A stretch of DNA of 39,227 nt, taken from the NCBI GenBank assembly GCA_050013795.1, contig JBEKEO010000008.1:1-39227 (forward strand), given 5' to 3'. The notes beneath the pieces were generated by a model, which saw only the letters and a list, made by a program, of their open reading frames with translations, ran no database searches and was not told where the DNA came from. The translations under genes and the position numbers were made by a program. Position 1 is the first letter of the stretch; each line of letters begins with the position of its first letter. This DNA is from CAWHOW01 sp050013795 (lineage in GTDB: Bacteria; Bacteroidota; Bacteroidia; Bacteroidales; CG2-30-32-10). Positions 1 through 9,115 of this stretch are shown piece by piece.

Positions 1-9
1 AAATAAAAT

Positions 10-40
10 TTTGTGAATATAATTTGAATATCTACCTTTG
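10..40 (+). promoter_or_regulatory. Bacteroidota-type promoter of tRNA-Ser
   Basis: TTTG at 10-13 and TACCTTTG at 33-40 are separated by 19 bases, a full match to the Bacteroidota -33/-7 consensus (TTTG, TAnnTTTG). Transcription should begin a few bases after position 40, about 33 bases before the mature tRNA 5' end, so a short leader would be trimmed by RNase P. Confidence 0.8.
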
Positions 41-75
41 CAATCCTGTTCAGCTAAACACAGGTATTATAATAA

Positions 76-165
<90 letters not shown>

Positions 166-177
166 GAAATTCTATGA

Positions 178-217
178 AACGCTTGAATACCTTTAATTTC
201 AAGCGTTATTTTTTTTG
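178..217 (+). terminator. Rho-independent terminator of tRNA-Ser
   Basis: Ten-base perfect inverted arms at 178-187 and 198-207 enclose a 10-base loop and are followed by a T-rich tract to about 216. It lies 13 bases after the encoded CCA. Confidence 0.85.
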
Positions 218-229
218 CTTATTAGAACA

Positions 230-270
230 AAGTTAAACCCGACCTGCAAAAGGAATTAGCAGAATCGGGT
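230..270 (-). terminator. Possible terminator after the T9SS repeat protein gene
   Basis: ACCCGA (237-242) pairs with TCGGGT (265-270), and CTGC (244-247) with GCAG (259-262), just downstream of the stop of the minus-strand gene. The minus-strand U tract is short and interrupted, so this is a weaker candidate than the others in the window. Confidence 0.4.
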
Positions 271-278
271 ATAAATCT

Positions 279-3083
279 TTATTCTTTCACAAACTTTTCT
301 ATAGCAATTCCATTTCCGGTTTTGATTTCCACAATATATAAACCGGCTGCAAATGCCGAGACATTAACATTCGTTTTATTGTTGATGGCTTTAAAGGTTT
401 CTATTACCTGTCCCTGCACATTTAAAATCTCAATTTCTCCCTGCTGAGGGTTTTCTATTGTAATACAATTTGTTGAAGGATTTGGGTAGATTAAAACATG
501 GAAAGTGCTTACAGTTTCACCTATGCCTGTGCATACTGTAACAGTTAGATTTAATGTTACCGTAGAATCACATCCAGCTTTATTAGTCAAAATATGCGTT
601 GGTGTGCTTGATGTAGTGTATATATATCCATACCAACCAAAGCTGTTGCAGACAGTGGCTGAAGTATCGCCTGTCGTACTGTAATTAATAGTTAAATGCA
701 ATGTTGCTGTCGAATCACATCCTTTTGAATTAGTTTTATTAAATATCTCATCACCCGAGGTAGTATAGGTTATACTATTCCATAAATAACTATTGCAAGC
801 GGTATGGGTAGTGCTTGAAGTTGTATTGTTATTTATAGTTAAATTCAATGTAACAGTTGAATCGCATCCTTTTTTGTTTGTCAAAATATGTGTTGGTGTG
901 CTTGAAGTATTATAAGTCATTCCATACCATTTAAAGCTGGTGCAGGCTGTCGCTGTTGTATCGCCCGTTGTACTGGTATTGATAGTCAGGTGCAATGTAT
1001 CTGTTGAAGCGCATCCTGTACCATTGGAATAATTAAAAGAATATGTACCACCGACGGTATAAGTTGTTCCATGCCATAAATAACTGTTGCATGCTGTTTC
1101 AGTAATTACATTATGTGTGCCGTAATTTATAGTAATATCGGTTTCGCCATTCATGTTATTTGTACATCCTGTTATCCCATCTGTTGCGACTACTGTATAA
1201 GTGCCTCCCGCTGTCTGATAATCAAAATCAAGTACATCATCAGTTCCCGGAACAGGGTCACCAACTGTATTTGTACCATTGAATAATTGATAATTTACCC
1301 AGTCGTCAGAATAATCCAATCCAACATCAACTCCTGAGCCTCCTGAACAATATGCACCGCCACCTGTTACATGATATGCTGTTGGTAATGAATTTACTGT
1401 TATTGTTGCACTATCATTCATGAAATTAGTACAGCCTGTTAAATCATTTGTAGCAAATACTGTATATGCGCCACTTGCTGTCTGATAACCAAAATCAAGT
1501 GCATTACCAGTACCCTGAACAGGATCGCCAATTGCCTGGATTCCATGGTATAAATTGATTCCATTGAATAATTGATAATTTACACCAATATCTGAACCAT
1601 CCAATCCAACATCAACTCCTAAACTTCCTGAACAATAAGAACCACCTCCGGTTACATCATATACTGTCGGTAAAGGATTTACTACTACTGTTGCACTACC
1701 GTTCATGCTAATTGTACAGCCTGCAATATTTGAAATTAATGTTGTGCCTGTTGCAACAACTGTATATGTGCCTGCTGTTGTCTGGTTTCCAAAGTCTATA
1801 GGATTACCATCCCCAACAGCTGAACTAACATAACTGGCTCCATTGTACAATTGATAATTTACACCGGAATCCGAACCATCCAATCCAACATGAACTCCTG
1901 ACTTACCCGAACAATAAGAGCCGCCTCCTGTTACAGTATATGTTGTTGGTGCTAAATATTCATACACACCTGCACTACCGTTCATGTTATTTATACATCC
2001 AGTTGTGCCATCTACCGCAACAACTGTATATATGCCTCCTGCTGTTTGATAACCAAAGTTAAGTATACCATTAGTGCCTTGAATAGGGCTGCCAATTGTA
2101 TTTGTTCCATTGTATAATTGATAATTTACCCAGTCGTCTGAATAATCCAATCCAACATCAACTCCTGAGCCACCTGAACAATATGATCCGCCTCCTGTTA
2201 CATTATATGCATTCGGCAAGTCATTGATTGTAATATCGGCTTCGCCTGTCATGTTATTAGTACATCCTGTTGAAGCATCTGTTGCGACTACTGTATATGT
2301 GCCTGTCGTGGTTTGATTTCCAAAATCAATTGAATTACCTGTGTTTCCTGCAACAGGTGAACCGACCGCTGATAAATCTATGTATAATTGATAATTTACA
2401 TTAATGTCTGAATTATCTAAACCAACATCAACTCCGCTGCCTCCTGAACAATCAGAACCGCCTCCTGTTACATTATATGCATTTGGCAAGTCATTGATTG
2501 TAATATCGGCTTCGCCGTTCATGTTATTAATACATCCTGTTGAAGCATCTGTTGCGACTACTGTATATGTGCCTGTCGTGGGTTGATTTCCTAAATCAAT
2601 TGAATTACCTGTGTTTCCTGCAACAGGTGAACCGACCGCCGATAAATCTAAGTATAGTTGATAATTTACACCGTTGTCCGAACCATCCAATCCAACATCA
2701 GTTATTTCATCTCCTGAACAATAAGTGCCGGTCCCTGTTACATTATATGCTGTAGGCAATGGATTTTCTGTAATATCTACTTCATTAGTTGCAGGATCTG
2801 TTGTGAAATCTCCTGCAGTATAATTACCAGTAAAAGTAACAGTACCACTGATATCGGCAGTTTCTGTTTCAACATCGCTGCCATCTTTGTATAAGTCATA
2901 AGAGGAAGATGGAGTTGCCCCTGTTATAGTAAACGTGATACTACCACCCGCACAGTAACTTGTTGATGAAGGTGTCAATGTTTGTGCGCTTACATTTACA
3001 ATCAATGTTAAAAAGAAGAAAAGTAAAACCATAAGTTTTATCAATTTCTTCGTCAGAAACAAATTTGCAGATAAATCTCTCAT
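279..3083 (-). CDS. Secreted repeat protein with T9SS type A sorting domain
   Basis: This 934-residue protein begins with a hydrophobic export signal ending near NVSAQ (residues 31-35), so it should enter the periplasm by Sec. A divergent first module is followed by six Ig-like repeats of about 90 residues, each carrying variants of VTGGGSYCSG, VGLDGSD, VNYQLY, TYTVVATD and a GC.N.MNG motif. Four shorter repeats of about 49 residues follow, with an ACNSYLW-like start and an end like GCDSTVTLNLTI. The last 75 residues contain YPNPS, a VNVSAFAAGLYIVEI-like stretch and a final KFVKE, the hallmark of T9SS type A C-terminal domains. The family pattern suggests export to the cell surface or medium and adhesin-like use, but no ligand can be read. 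The paired cysteines per repeat may form disulfides. No TAnnTTTG box was found upstream. An internal Met at residue 18 is an alternative start. Confidence 0.9.
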   Translation of the reverse strand: MRDLSANLFLTKKLIKLMVLLFFFLTLIVNVSAQTLTPSSTSYCAGGSITFTITGATPSSSYDLYKDGSDVETETADISGTVTFTGNYTAGDFTTDPATNEVDITENPLPTAYNVTGTGTYCSGDEITDVGLDGSDNGVNYQLYLDLSAVGSPVAGNTGNSIDLGNQPTTGTYTVVATDASTGCINNMNGEADITINDLPNAYNVTGGGSDCSGGSGVDVGLDNSDINVNYQLYIDLSAVGSPVAGNTGNSIDFGNQTTTGTYTVVATDASTGCTNNMTGEADITINDLPNAYNVTGGGSYCSGGSGVDVGLDYSDDWVNYQLYNGTNTIGSPIQGTNGILNFGYQTAGGIYTVVAVDGTTGCINNMNGSAGVYEYLAPTTYTVTGGGSYCSGKSGVHVGLDGSDSGVNYQLYNGASYVSSAVGDGNPIDFGNQTTAGTYTVVATGTTLISNIAGCTISMNGSATVVVNPLPTVYDVTGGGSYCSGSLGVDVGLDGSDIGVNYQLFNGINLYHGIQAIGDPVQGTGNALDFGYQTASGAYTVFATNDLTGCTNFMNDSATITVNSLPTAYHVTGGGAYCSGGSGVDVGLDYSDDWVNYQLFNGTNTVGDPVPGTDDVLDFDYQTAGGTYTVVATDGITGCTNNMNGETDITINYGTHNVITETACNSYLWHGTTYTVGGTYSFNYSNGTGCASTDTLHLTINTSTTGDTTATACTSFKWYGMTYNTSSTPTHILTNKKGCDSTVTLNLTINNNTTSSTTHTACNSYLWNSITYTTSGDEIFNKTNSKGCDSTATLHLTINYSTTGDTSATVCNSFGWYGYIYTTSSTPTHILTNKAGCDSTVTLNLTVTVCTGIGETVSTFHVLIYPNPSTNCITIENPQQGEIEILNVQGQVIETFKAINNKTNVNVSAFAAGLYIVEIKTGNGIAIEKFVKE
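2221..2760 (-). repeat. Near-identical 270-bp tandem duplication within the T9SS gene
   Basis: The blocks starting at 2221 and 2491 align with a period of exactly 270 bp (90 codons) and few mismatches; for example 2251-2400 matches 2521-2670 almost throughout. The other repeat units in the gene are clearly more diverged, so this is the most recent unit duplication. Confidence 0.85.
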
Positions 3084-3347
3084 AAAGGCTTACGATATTA
3101 AAGTTATTTAATTAATTTTCAGGTTATTTGTGAATATATTAATGAGTAAAAGTAAATAATTTCTTTTAAATTTATAATAATAATACCAAAAAAAACACTA
3201 CAGCGTGAGTATTTTTCATGATAGATATTTTATTTCAAATGAATATTGAAAAGTATAAAGTGCCTGCCCGAGAGGCTTTTGGATCTTTTATTAAAATAGT
3301 GTTTTACAACGGTTTTTGATTCTGTTCACTACCATAATAATTTAATG

Positions 3348-6300
3348 TTAAGCAACAATCCGCCCTCCCTTTGTCCCTCCACCAGGACCAAGTTCAATTG
3401 TTCTAGCAGCATTTGCTATCAGCATAGGCTCGTGTGTCACGCATATAATAGTATTCCCAGCTTCAATTAGCTCGTAGAACAACTTTATCAAATGTTCGAT
3501 ATCTTTAGGATGCAAACCACCGGTTGGTTCATCCAGCAAGAAGAGATTGTTGTTGCCGTTTTTATTAGAAAGTCCTGAAACAAGTTTCAGGCGCTGTAAT
3601 TCTCCTGTAGATAAGGTTCTCAGTAATCGTCCGCTTGAGAGGTGTCCAAGACCGGTTTTTTTAATAAGTTCAAAAACAGATTCTGTCTGCGCTTTTGATT
3701 TGCCATGAAGATGAGAATCTAAAAAGCATGATAATTCATTAAAAGGAATTTGAAGGGTATCCCAGATAGTTTTATCATCTATTAATATTTCGAGAGATTC
3801 ATCATTGAAACCACTGCCTCCGCATTTTTCACATGGAGAAATAATGTCGTTAAAGAAATCCATGCTGACCTGGTTAAAGCCTGTGCCTTCGCATGCAGCA
3901 CAACGACTTTCTTTAGAACCATTGATGAAATGAGAAGATTTAAAACCTTTTTCTTTACTATCATCTGTCAATGCAAATATTTTGGCAATTACATCCGAAA
4001 TCCCAAGCATGCTTCCAATTGTAGCATTACGACCTTTCCCCATTGCAGTTTGCTCAATATAAATAAGACTTGAGAAATTTTCTAAGCCTGAAATACTTTC
4101 ACAGTAAGCTGGCTTATTGCTAGTATAGCTTTCATAAATAACCTTGTCGAGCAAGCTGGTTTTACCGCTACCGCTTACACCTGTTATAACAGTCATTATT
4201 CCTGAAGAAATTTCTACATCAATATTTTGGAGGTTATTTGCATACGCCTTGGATATTCTTAAACCTTTTTCTGGATTTCCTTCATTATGGAATTGTTCAG
4301 AAATCTTTACATCATCAACGGAGATTTCTTTTTTACTTCCTGAATAAATTATTTGTCCTCCATCATTACCTGCACCGGGGCCCAATTCTATTATATAATT
4401 TGATTTTTCAAGAAGTGTAGGTGAATGTTCCACCATAACAACACTATTACCGTGTTGATTCAGGTTTACAATAAGATCGCTTATTCGTTTTGCATCTTTG
4501 GGATGCAAGCCGAAAGAGGGTTCATCAAGAATATAGGCAACACCGGTAAATGGATCCCTTACAAGTCGTGCAAGTTGCAATCGCTGAAACTCTCCGCCGG
4601 AAAGTGTTCCAATAATTCTGTTTGTTGAAATATATCCTATGCCTGCCTTTAATAGAGAATCAAGACGACCGGCAATATGCTGTTTGAAAGATATAGCAGC
4701 CTGCTTCTCCAGTTCAATTATAAATGTTTCTGTGAAATTGCTGTTGATCCATTCCAAAGCATCTTCAGCTGTCAGTTCGGTTAGCTGTCCTATATGCAGT
4801 CCTTTGATTTTGAATTTAAGCATCTCGGGTTTAAGCCGGAAACCATGGCAATTCTCACACTTCATATTTTTCATTAAAGGAAGCATGGCTTCGCCTCGTG
4901 CATCTGCATGTTTGCGGAAATATTCTGTTTCAACAAGTTTTAAAAATCCGGGCCATGTCGTTTTAAGTTTGTGAAGGCCCTGATGAGTGCCCCTTTTGTA
5001 ATTCCATTCTACATCAAATATCTCTTCACTGCAACCCTCCATTGCAATTTTTTTGGCCTCATTATCCAGTTCTTTGTATGGGACTGAATAATCAATTCCG
5101 AACTTTTTGCCAACAGTTAGTAAAGTGGCTACATATTGTCCATAAGGGTCTCCATAGAAACTGCCTGTTTTGTTACCATCAAGAGCGCCGGCTATTAATG
5201 GCTTTTCAGGATGTGTAACTAATTTATCGGCATCGCAAACTATTATGCTTCCCAAGCCTTTACAAACAGGGCATGCACCTTCTTCACTGTTGAATGAAAA
5301 TGCAGTGGATAAAGGAGGGGTGTTACTTGCATTAGCTTTTGCAAGCCTGCTGAACATCAGTCGGTACAAGTCATACAGACCGGTATATGTTGCAATAGTT
5401 GAACGCGGATTATTGATGGGATTTTTCTTTTGTATAGAGATTGCAGGTATCAATCCCTTGCTTTCCTTCAGAACAGGAACACCTGTTTTGGTTGTAAACT
5501 GCCTGATGTAGGAAGACATTCCTTCAAGAAACCTTCGCTGACTTTCCGCATATAGCGTCCCATAAACCAATGATGATTTTCCGCTGCCGGAAATTCCGGT
5601 TACCGCTGTAATGGCATCAACAGGGAATGATACATCAATGTTTTTAAGATTGTTGGTTTCAACTCCGATCAGTTTTATAGTAGCGTTAATGGTTGCATCA
5701 CTGCATGGAATATTTTCGGTTCTCTTTTCCGTAGCATCGCGGGCTAAGAATTTTCTGAGTTCAAAAGCAGTGATTGATTGGGGATGTTGTATCAGATCTT
5801 TTATAAAACCTTCAGCAACTATATGGCCTCCTTCATCAGCGCTTCTGGGACCAAGGTCAATCATCCAGTCAGAATGGAGAATAAAAGAAGGATCGTGTTC
5901 AATGCAAAGCATAGTATTGCCTTTTGCAATCAGTTTTTTCAATGCCTTCAGAAGAGTTTCTATATCGGCCATATGCAAACCGCTTGTCGGCTCATCAAGG
6001 ATATAAAAGGTTTGCCCGCTTGATGAACGTGCAAGCTCAGTGGCAAGTTTTACCCGTTGGGCTTCGCCTCCCGAAAGAGTAGTTGATGCTTGTCCCAGTT
6101 TAATATAGCCGAGGCCCAACTCTGAAAGTATTCCTGTTATTGCAGTTATCTTTTTATGTCCATCAAAAAAGATATGCGCTTCGTCAACCGTTAATTCAAG
6201 TATATTGAAAATGTTAAGTCCCTTATATTTTATTTCTAGCGTTTCTTCGGTGAATCGTTTTCCTTCGCACACATCGCAAACAACTTCAACATTCCCAAGG

Positions 6301-8132
6301 AAATGCATTCCTATTTGCTGAACGCCTGCACCACAGCAGCTCTCGCATCTTCCGCCTTTCACTACAAATGAAAATTGTCCTTTTTTAAAACCCCTTTGAT
6401 GAGATTCCGGCAAAGATGCCAGCAGGTCGCGCACATGATCGGATAAACCTGTATACGTGGCAGGATTGCTTTTTGGCGTTCGCCCGATAGGGGAGGTGTC
6501 AATATGAATTACTTTGCGGAAAATATCAGTTCCACCACTCTTTTGTTTGATAGTATTTTCAATTAGAAAATTAACAAGACTTGTCTTGCCGCTTCCCGAA
6601 ACCCCCGTAATCACATTAAAAGCATTGATCAGAAAACGGGGTGAAATATTGCGAAGATTATTTTTGTTGGCATGTTCAGCAGTGAAAAAAACATTGTTCT
6701 CAGGCTTATTGGTTTCCTTAATCACCTCTTTTTTCTCAACCAGATACTTCCTCGTAATGCTTTCTGCTTGCGGCTGACTGAAGAATGTTTTTGCCGTGCC
6801 ATTGTATAATACTTTCCCTCCTGCATGGCCTGCTCCCGGCCCTATATCAATTATCCAGTCTGCTTCGCGTATGCTTTGTTCGTCATGATCGACAAGCAAA
6901 ACCGTATTGCCATTGTTCACCAGTGTTCTCATCACTTCAAGCAAATGATGATGTTCGGAGGGATGCAGTCCGGCACTTGGTTCATCGAGGATATACAATA
7001 CATTGCGCAGTTCGGTTGCAGCCTGGTTAGCCAAACGAATACGCTGCGCTTCACCTCCGCTTAATGAAATAGATTCACGATTCAGTGACAGGTGAGCTGT
7101 ACCTAATTTCATTAAAAGATTTGTACGTTTGAGTATGGCTTCACGTACAGCTTCCACAACAAGCGTTTCGCCTGATGAAGGTTTTAATTCAGTAAAGAAT
7201 GTGTTGATTTGTTTGATACTCATTTCCGAGAAATCAGAAATAGTGCGTTCCCAAAGCTTCACTGACAAAGCTTTTTCATTAAGGCGCTTTCCGCCGCATT
7301 GTGTGCAGGTATGGGAACGTGCAAAACGCATGATGTTGGGATTACGTTCACGCCTTAGAATTTCTTCCATCACAGGAAGTATGCCTTTGTAATAATCTTC
7401 TTCGCGCGGTTTTGCCGTGATGCCTGTCCAGCGCAGCCTTGATTCAAGCGGGTGCTTGCCAAACAACACTTTTATTTTTGTTGAACCATTGAGTACCACA
7501 TTCTTTTGTTCATCGCTAAGGTCTTGCCAGGGAATATCAATAGTAAAGCCTTCTGCACGGCACACCTGGTCGAGGACAGCCATGGTAACCTGCGAATAAA
7601 CTATGTAATTATTAGGTGTAGTCAGCACAAAAGCTCCGCCTCTGATTGTTTTGGATGCATCACTTATCAGCAGGTTAGGGTCGATATGATCCTGCACTCC
7701 CAATCCTTTGCAGGCAGGGCAATAGCCATCGGGAAGATTAAAAGAGAACAAGCTGCGGTTTGGATGCATATCTGGCATATCTGATTTTCCAAGCCGTGCA
7801 AAAAGCAAACGCAGATAATCGTAAAGCTCGGTTAGCGTACCCACCGTTGAACGCGGGTTGCGAACCACATTGTTCTGGTCGACAGCAATTACAGGAAACA
7901 AGCCTTCTATTAAAGAAGCTTTCGGACGGGAAAGCTTTGCCGATACCATCCTTCCGCTGATGAAATTCTCAAAGAACAAACGCTTTCCTTCGGCAAACAG
8001 CACATCATAAACAAGGCTGGTCTTGCCGCTGCCCGACACACCGGTAACCACTATAAGCCGGTAATGCGGTATTCGGAGGGAAACATTCTTTAAATTGTTT
8101 TCACAGGCGTTCTCTATGACGATCTCACGCAT
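3348..8132 (-). CDS. Double-length UvrA-like ABC ATPase (four nucleotide-binding cassettes)
   Basis: The 1594 residues contain two tandem UvrA-type units. Walker A motifs (GVSGSGKTSL or GISGSGKSSL) lie near residues 31, 511, 844 and 1317. ABC signatures lie near 357, 686, 1177 and 1506, and each is followed by a Walker B of the ILDEPxxGLHP type. The fourth signature reads LSTGE instead of LSGGE. Zinc-type Cys pairs (CPACKG, CTQCGG, CESCCG, CDVCEG, CPVCKG, CENCHG, CAACEG, CEKCGG) occur in every half. Ordinary UvrA is about 940 residues. Here Walker A to signature in the odd-numbered cassettes is about 330 residues, shorter than in UvrA, which suggests that the UvrB-binding domain is missing, as in UvrA2 and DrrC-type drug-resistance proteins. 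A DNA-binding damage-response or self-resistance ATPase is likely; the substrate is unknown. No uvrB or uvrC is nearby. Confidence 0.9.
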   Translation of the reverse strand: MREIVIENACENNLKNVSLRIPHYRLIVVTGVSGSGKTSLVYDVLFAEGKRLFFENFISGRMVSAKLSRPKASLIEGLFPVIAVDQNNVVRNPRSTVGTLTELYDYLRLLFARLGKSDMPDMHPNRSLFSFNLPDGYCPACKGLGVQDHIDPNLLISDASKTIRGGAFVLTTPNNYIVYSQVTMAVLDQVCRAEGFTIDIPWQDLSDEQKNVVLNGSTKIKVLFGKHPLESRLRWTGITAKPREEDYYKGILPVMEEILRRERNPNIMRFARSHTCTQCGGKRLNEKALSVKLWERTISDFSEMSIKQINTFFTELKPSSGETLVVEAVREAILKRTNLLMKLGTAHLSLNRESISLSGGEAQRIRLANQAATELRNVLYILDEPSAGLHPSEHHHLLEVMRTLVNNGNTVLLVDHDEQSIREADWIIDIGPGAGHAGGKVLYNGTAKTFFSQPQAESITRKYLVEKKEVIKETNKPENNVFFTAEHANKNNLRNISPRFLINAFNVITGVSGSGKTSLVNFLIENTIKQKSGGTDIFRKVIHIDTSPIGRTPKSNPATYTGLSDHVRDLLASLPESHQRGFKKGQFSFVVKGGRCESCCGAGVQQIGMHFLGNVEVVCDVCEGKRFTEETLEIKYKGLNIFNILELTVDEAHIFFDGHKKITAITGILSELGLGYIKLGQASTTLSGGEAQRVKLATELARSSSGQTFYILDEPTSGLHMADIETLLKALKKLIAKGNTMLCIEHDPSFILHSDWMIDLGPRSADEGGHIVAEGFIKDLIQHPQSITAFELRKFLARDATEKRTENIPCSDATINATIKLIGVETNNLKNIDVSFPVDAITAVTGISGSGKSSLVYGTLYAESQRRFLEGMSSYIRQFTTKTGVPVLKESKGLIPAISIQKKNPINNPRSTIATYTGLYDLYRLMFSRLAKANASNTPPLSTAFSFNSEEGACPVCKGLGSIIVCDADKLVTHPEKPLIAGALDGNKTGSFYGDPYGQYVATLLTVGKKFGIDYSVPYKELDNEAKKIAMEGCSEEIFDVEWNYKRGTHQGLHKLKTTWPGFLKLVETEYFRKHADARGEAMLPLMKNMKCENCHGFRLKPEMLKFKIKGLHIGQLTELTAEDALEWINSNFTETFIIELEKQAAISFKQHIAGRLDSLLKAGIGYISTNRIIGTLSGGEFQRLQLARLVRDPFTGVAYILDEPSFGLHPKDAKRISDLIVNLNQHGNSVVMVEHSPTLLEKSNYIIELGPGAGNDGGQIIYSGSKKEISVDDVKISEQFHNEGNPEKGLRISKAYANNLQNIDVEISSGIMTVITGVSGSGKTSLLDKVIYESYTSNKPAYCESISGLENFSSLIYIEQTAMGKGRNATIGSMLGISDVIAKIFALTDDSKEKGFKSSHFINGSKESRCAACEGTGFNQVSMDFFNDIISPCEKCGGSGFNDESLEILIDDKTIWDTLQIPFNELSCFLDSHLHGKSKAQTESVFELIKKTGLGHLSSGRLLRTLSTGELQRLKLVSGLSNKNGNNNLFLLDEPTGGLHPKDIEHLIKLFYELIEAGNTIICVTHEPMLIANAARTIELGPGGGTKGGRIVA

Positions 8133-8231
8133 GACAGTAATTTCAGGATACGAATGTAGAGAGAAATTTTTATTAGGTAAAAGTTATAGTAGAAAAGTAG
8201 GCATTAAGCAGGAGCAGTAGGCAGTTCTCAA

Positions 8232-8459
8232 TTCGATTGTTCAATTGTTCGATTGTTCAAATGTTCAAAGATAAGTGCCTAGAGTACTTAAAGTGCCTAG
8301 GGTGCCTAAAGTTAAAAAAGTAGGCAGTCCGCCGCGGCGGAGCAGCGGCAGTTGGCAGTAAATGGTTCTCAATTCGATTTTTCGAATGTTCAATTGTTCG
8401 AATGTTCAAATGTTCAAATGTTCGATTGTTCAAATATTCGAATGTTCGAATGTTCAAAG
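8232..8459. repeat. Two blocks of an 8-bp tandem repeat (GTTCRAWT)
   Basis: Positions 8232-8270 hold five units and 8373-8459 hold eleven units of an 8-bp repeat of the form GTTCAAAT, GTTCGATT or GTTCGAAT. Both blocks are preceded by a TTCTCAATTCGATT-like sequence and followed by GTTCAAAG(A/T)TAAGTGC, so a segment of about 140 bp seems to have been duplicated as a whole. The spacer holds GC-rich CCGCCGCGGCGGAGCAGCGG at about 8329-8349. No gene is supported here. Positions 8133-8231 and 8500-8670 show nothing recognisable. Confidence 0.8.
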
Positions 8460-8474
8460 TTAAGTGCATGGAGT

Positions 8475-8493
8475 CTGCCTGTCCGGTAGGCAG
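8475..8493. repeat. REP-like palindrome, copy 1
   Basis: CTGCCT (8475-8480) and AGGCAG (8488-8493) flank GTCCGGT. A close relative lies at 28402-28422. Such short GC-rich palindromes in an AT-rich genome resemble dispersed REP elements. Confidence 0.55.
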
Positions 8494-8678
8494 GTCTCGA
8501 ACATCACTTTTCCCGACCCTTATATGTGGGATTTCTGGATTTATACAGGCATACAGTAGAAAATTCGCGGAAATCCGGTAAGTTTTGCCTGTTTTACAGC
8601 TAAAATCAGAGTGATTTGGGGCAAATTGCTCCGGGAACTCTTTGCTTTTCGGGTATTTTATATAAAATAAGTGTGTAA

Positions 8679-8930
8679 CGTTATAACGAATGGTGCAATC
8701 GTTGTAACGAAAGGCGATATCGTTGTAACGAAAGGCGATATCGTTGTAACGAATGACGATATCGTTGTAACGAAAGGCGATATCGTTGTAACGAATGACG
8801 ATATCGTTATAACGAATGACGATATCGTTGTAACGAATGACGCTATCGTTGTAACGAATGATGCAATCGTTGTAACGAACGCTGCTATCGTTACAAGAGT
8901 TGGTGCAATTCTCACTAGAATTACTGCAAT
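8679..8930. repeat. 21-bp tandem array I (palindromic cores)
   Basis: Eleven units of exactly 21 bp start at 8679, 8700, 8721 and so on to 8889; a degenerate twelfth ends at 8930 and decay continues toward about 8950. Most units contain the palindromic core CGTT(GT/AT)AACG, and the middle ones also contain CGATATCG at the unit junction. Mismatches are concentrated at the two ends of the array, as expected for a minisatellite that grows in the middle. Because 21 is divisible by three, open frames with a 7-residue repeat run on both strands, but there is no independent sign of translation. Confidence 0.9.
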
Positions 8931-9030
8931 TTGCCCGAATAAGCTCCGTAATTTTACCGATTTATCGTTTTAGAGCTTGTTTTTGCTTACAAAACAGCCA
9001 AAATATACAATGGTTTTTAGAATTTTGTTA

Positions 9031-9038
9031 TACTTTTG
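9031..9038 (+). promoter_or_regulatory. -7 box upstream of the 9116 gene
   Basis: TACTTTTG matches TAnnTTTG. No exact TTTG sits 19 bases upstream; a T-rich stretch at about 9013-9018 is the nearest. Initiation a few bases downstream would place a strong hairpin (9044-9065) at the very 5' end of the transcript. Confidence 0.5.
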
Positions 9039-9043
9039 TTTTT

Positions 9044-9065
9044 GCACTCGTCAGGAGACGAGTGC
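9044..9065 (+). other. Strong hairpin at the predicted mRNA 5' end
   Basis: GCACTCGTC (9044-9052) and GACGAGTGC (9057-9065) form a perfect 9-bp stem with loop AGGA. It has no T tract, so it is not a terminator. It may be a REP-type dispersed palindrome or a 5' stabiliser of the message for the gene at 9116. Confidence 0.6.
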
Positions 9066-9115
9066 GAACGGGGAAGTGGGAATGGGAGTAAAGGAGGCAG
9101 TTAACAAAGTTTAAT

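Noticed and set aside
3250..3275. GCCT...AGGC hairpin downstream of the UvrA-like gene as a terminator
   Set aside because: The stem is only 4 bp with a 7-base loop and no clear T run on the minus strand.
4144..7960. Long plus-strand open frames opposite the UvrA-like gene
   Set aside because: They are antisense to a gene with continuous ABC ATPase motifs and have no domain-like features.
8679..8930. Replication origin with iterons
   Set aside because: No TTATCCACA-like DnaA boxes, no replication initiator gene and no plasmid features are nearby.
8658..8973. Open frames of 85 and 100 codons on opposite strands across array I
   Set aside because: Both are products of the 21-bp period, which keeps frames open on both strands with 7-residue repeats; no start signal or conserved flank supports translation.
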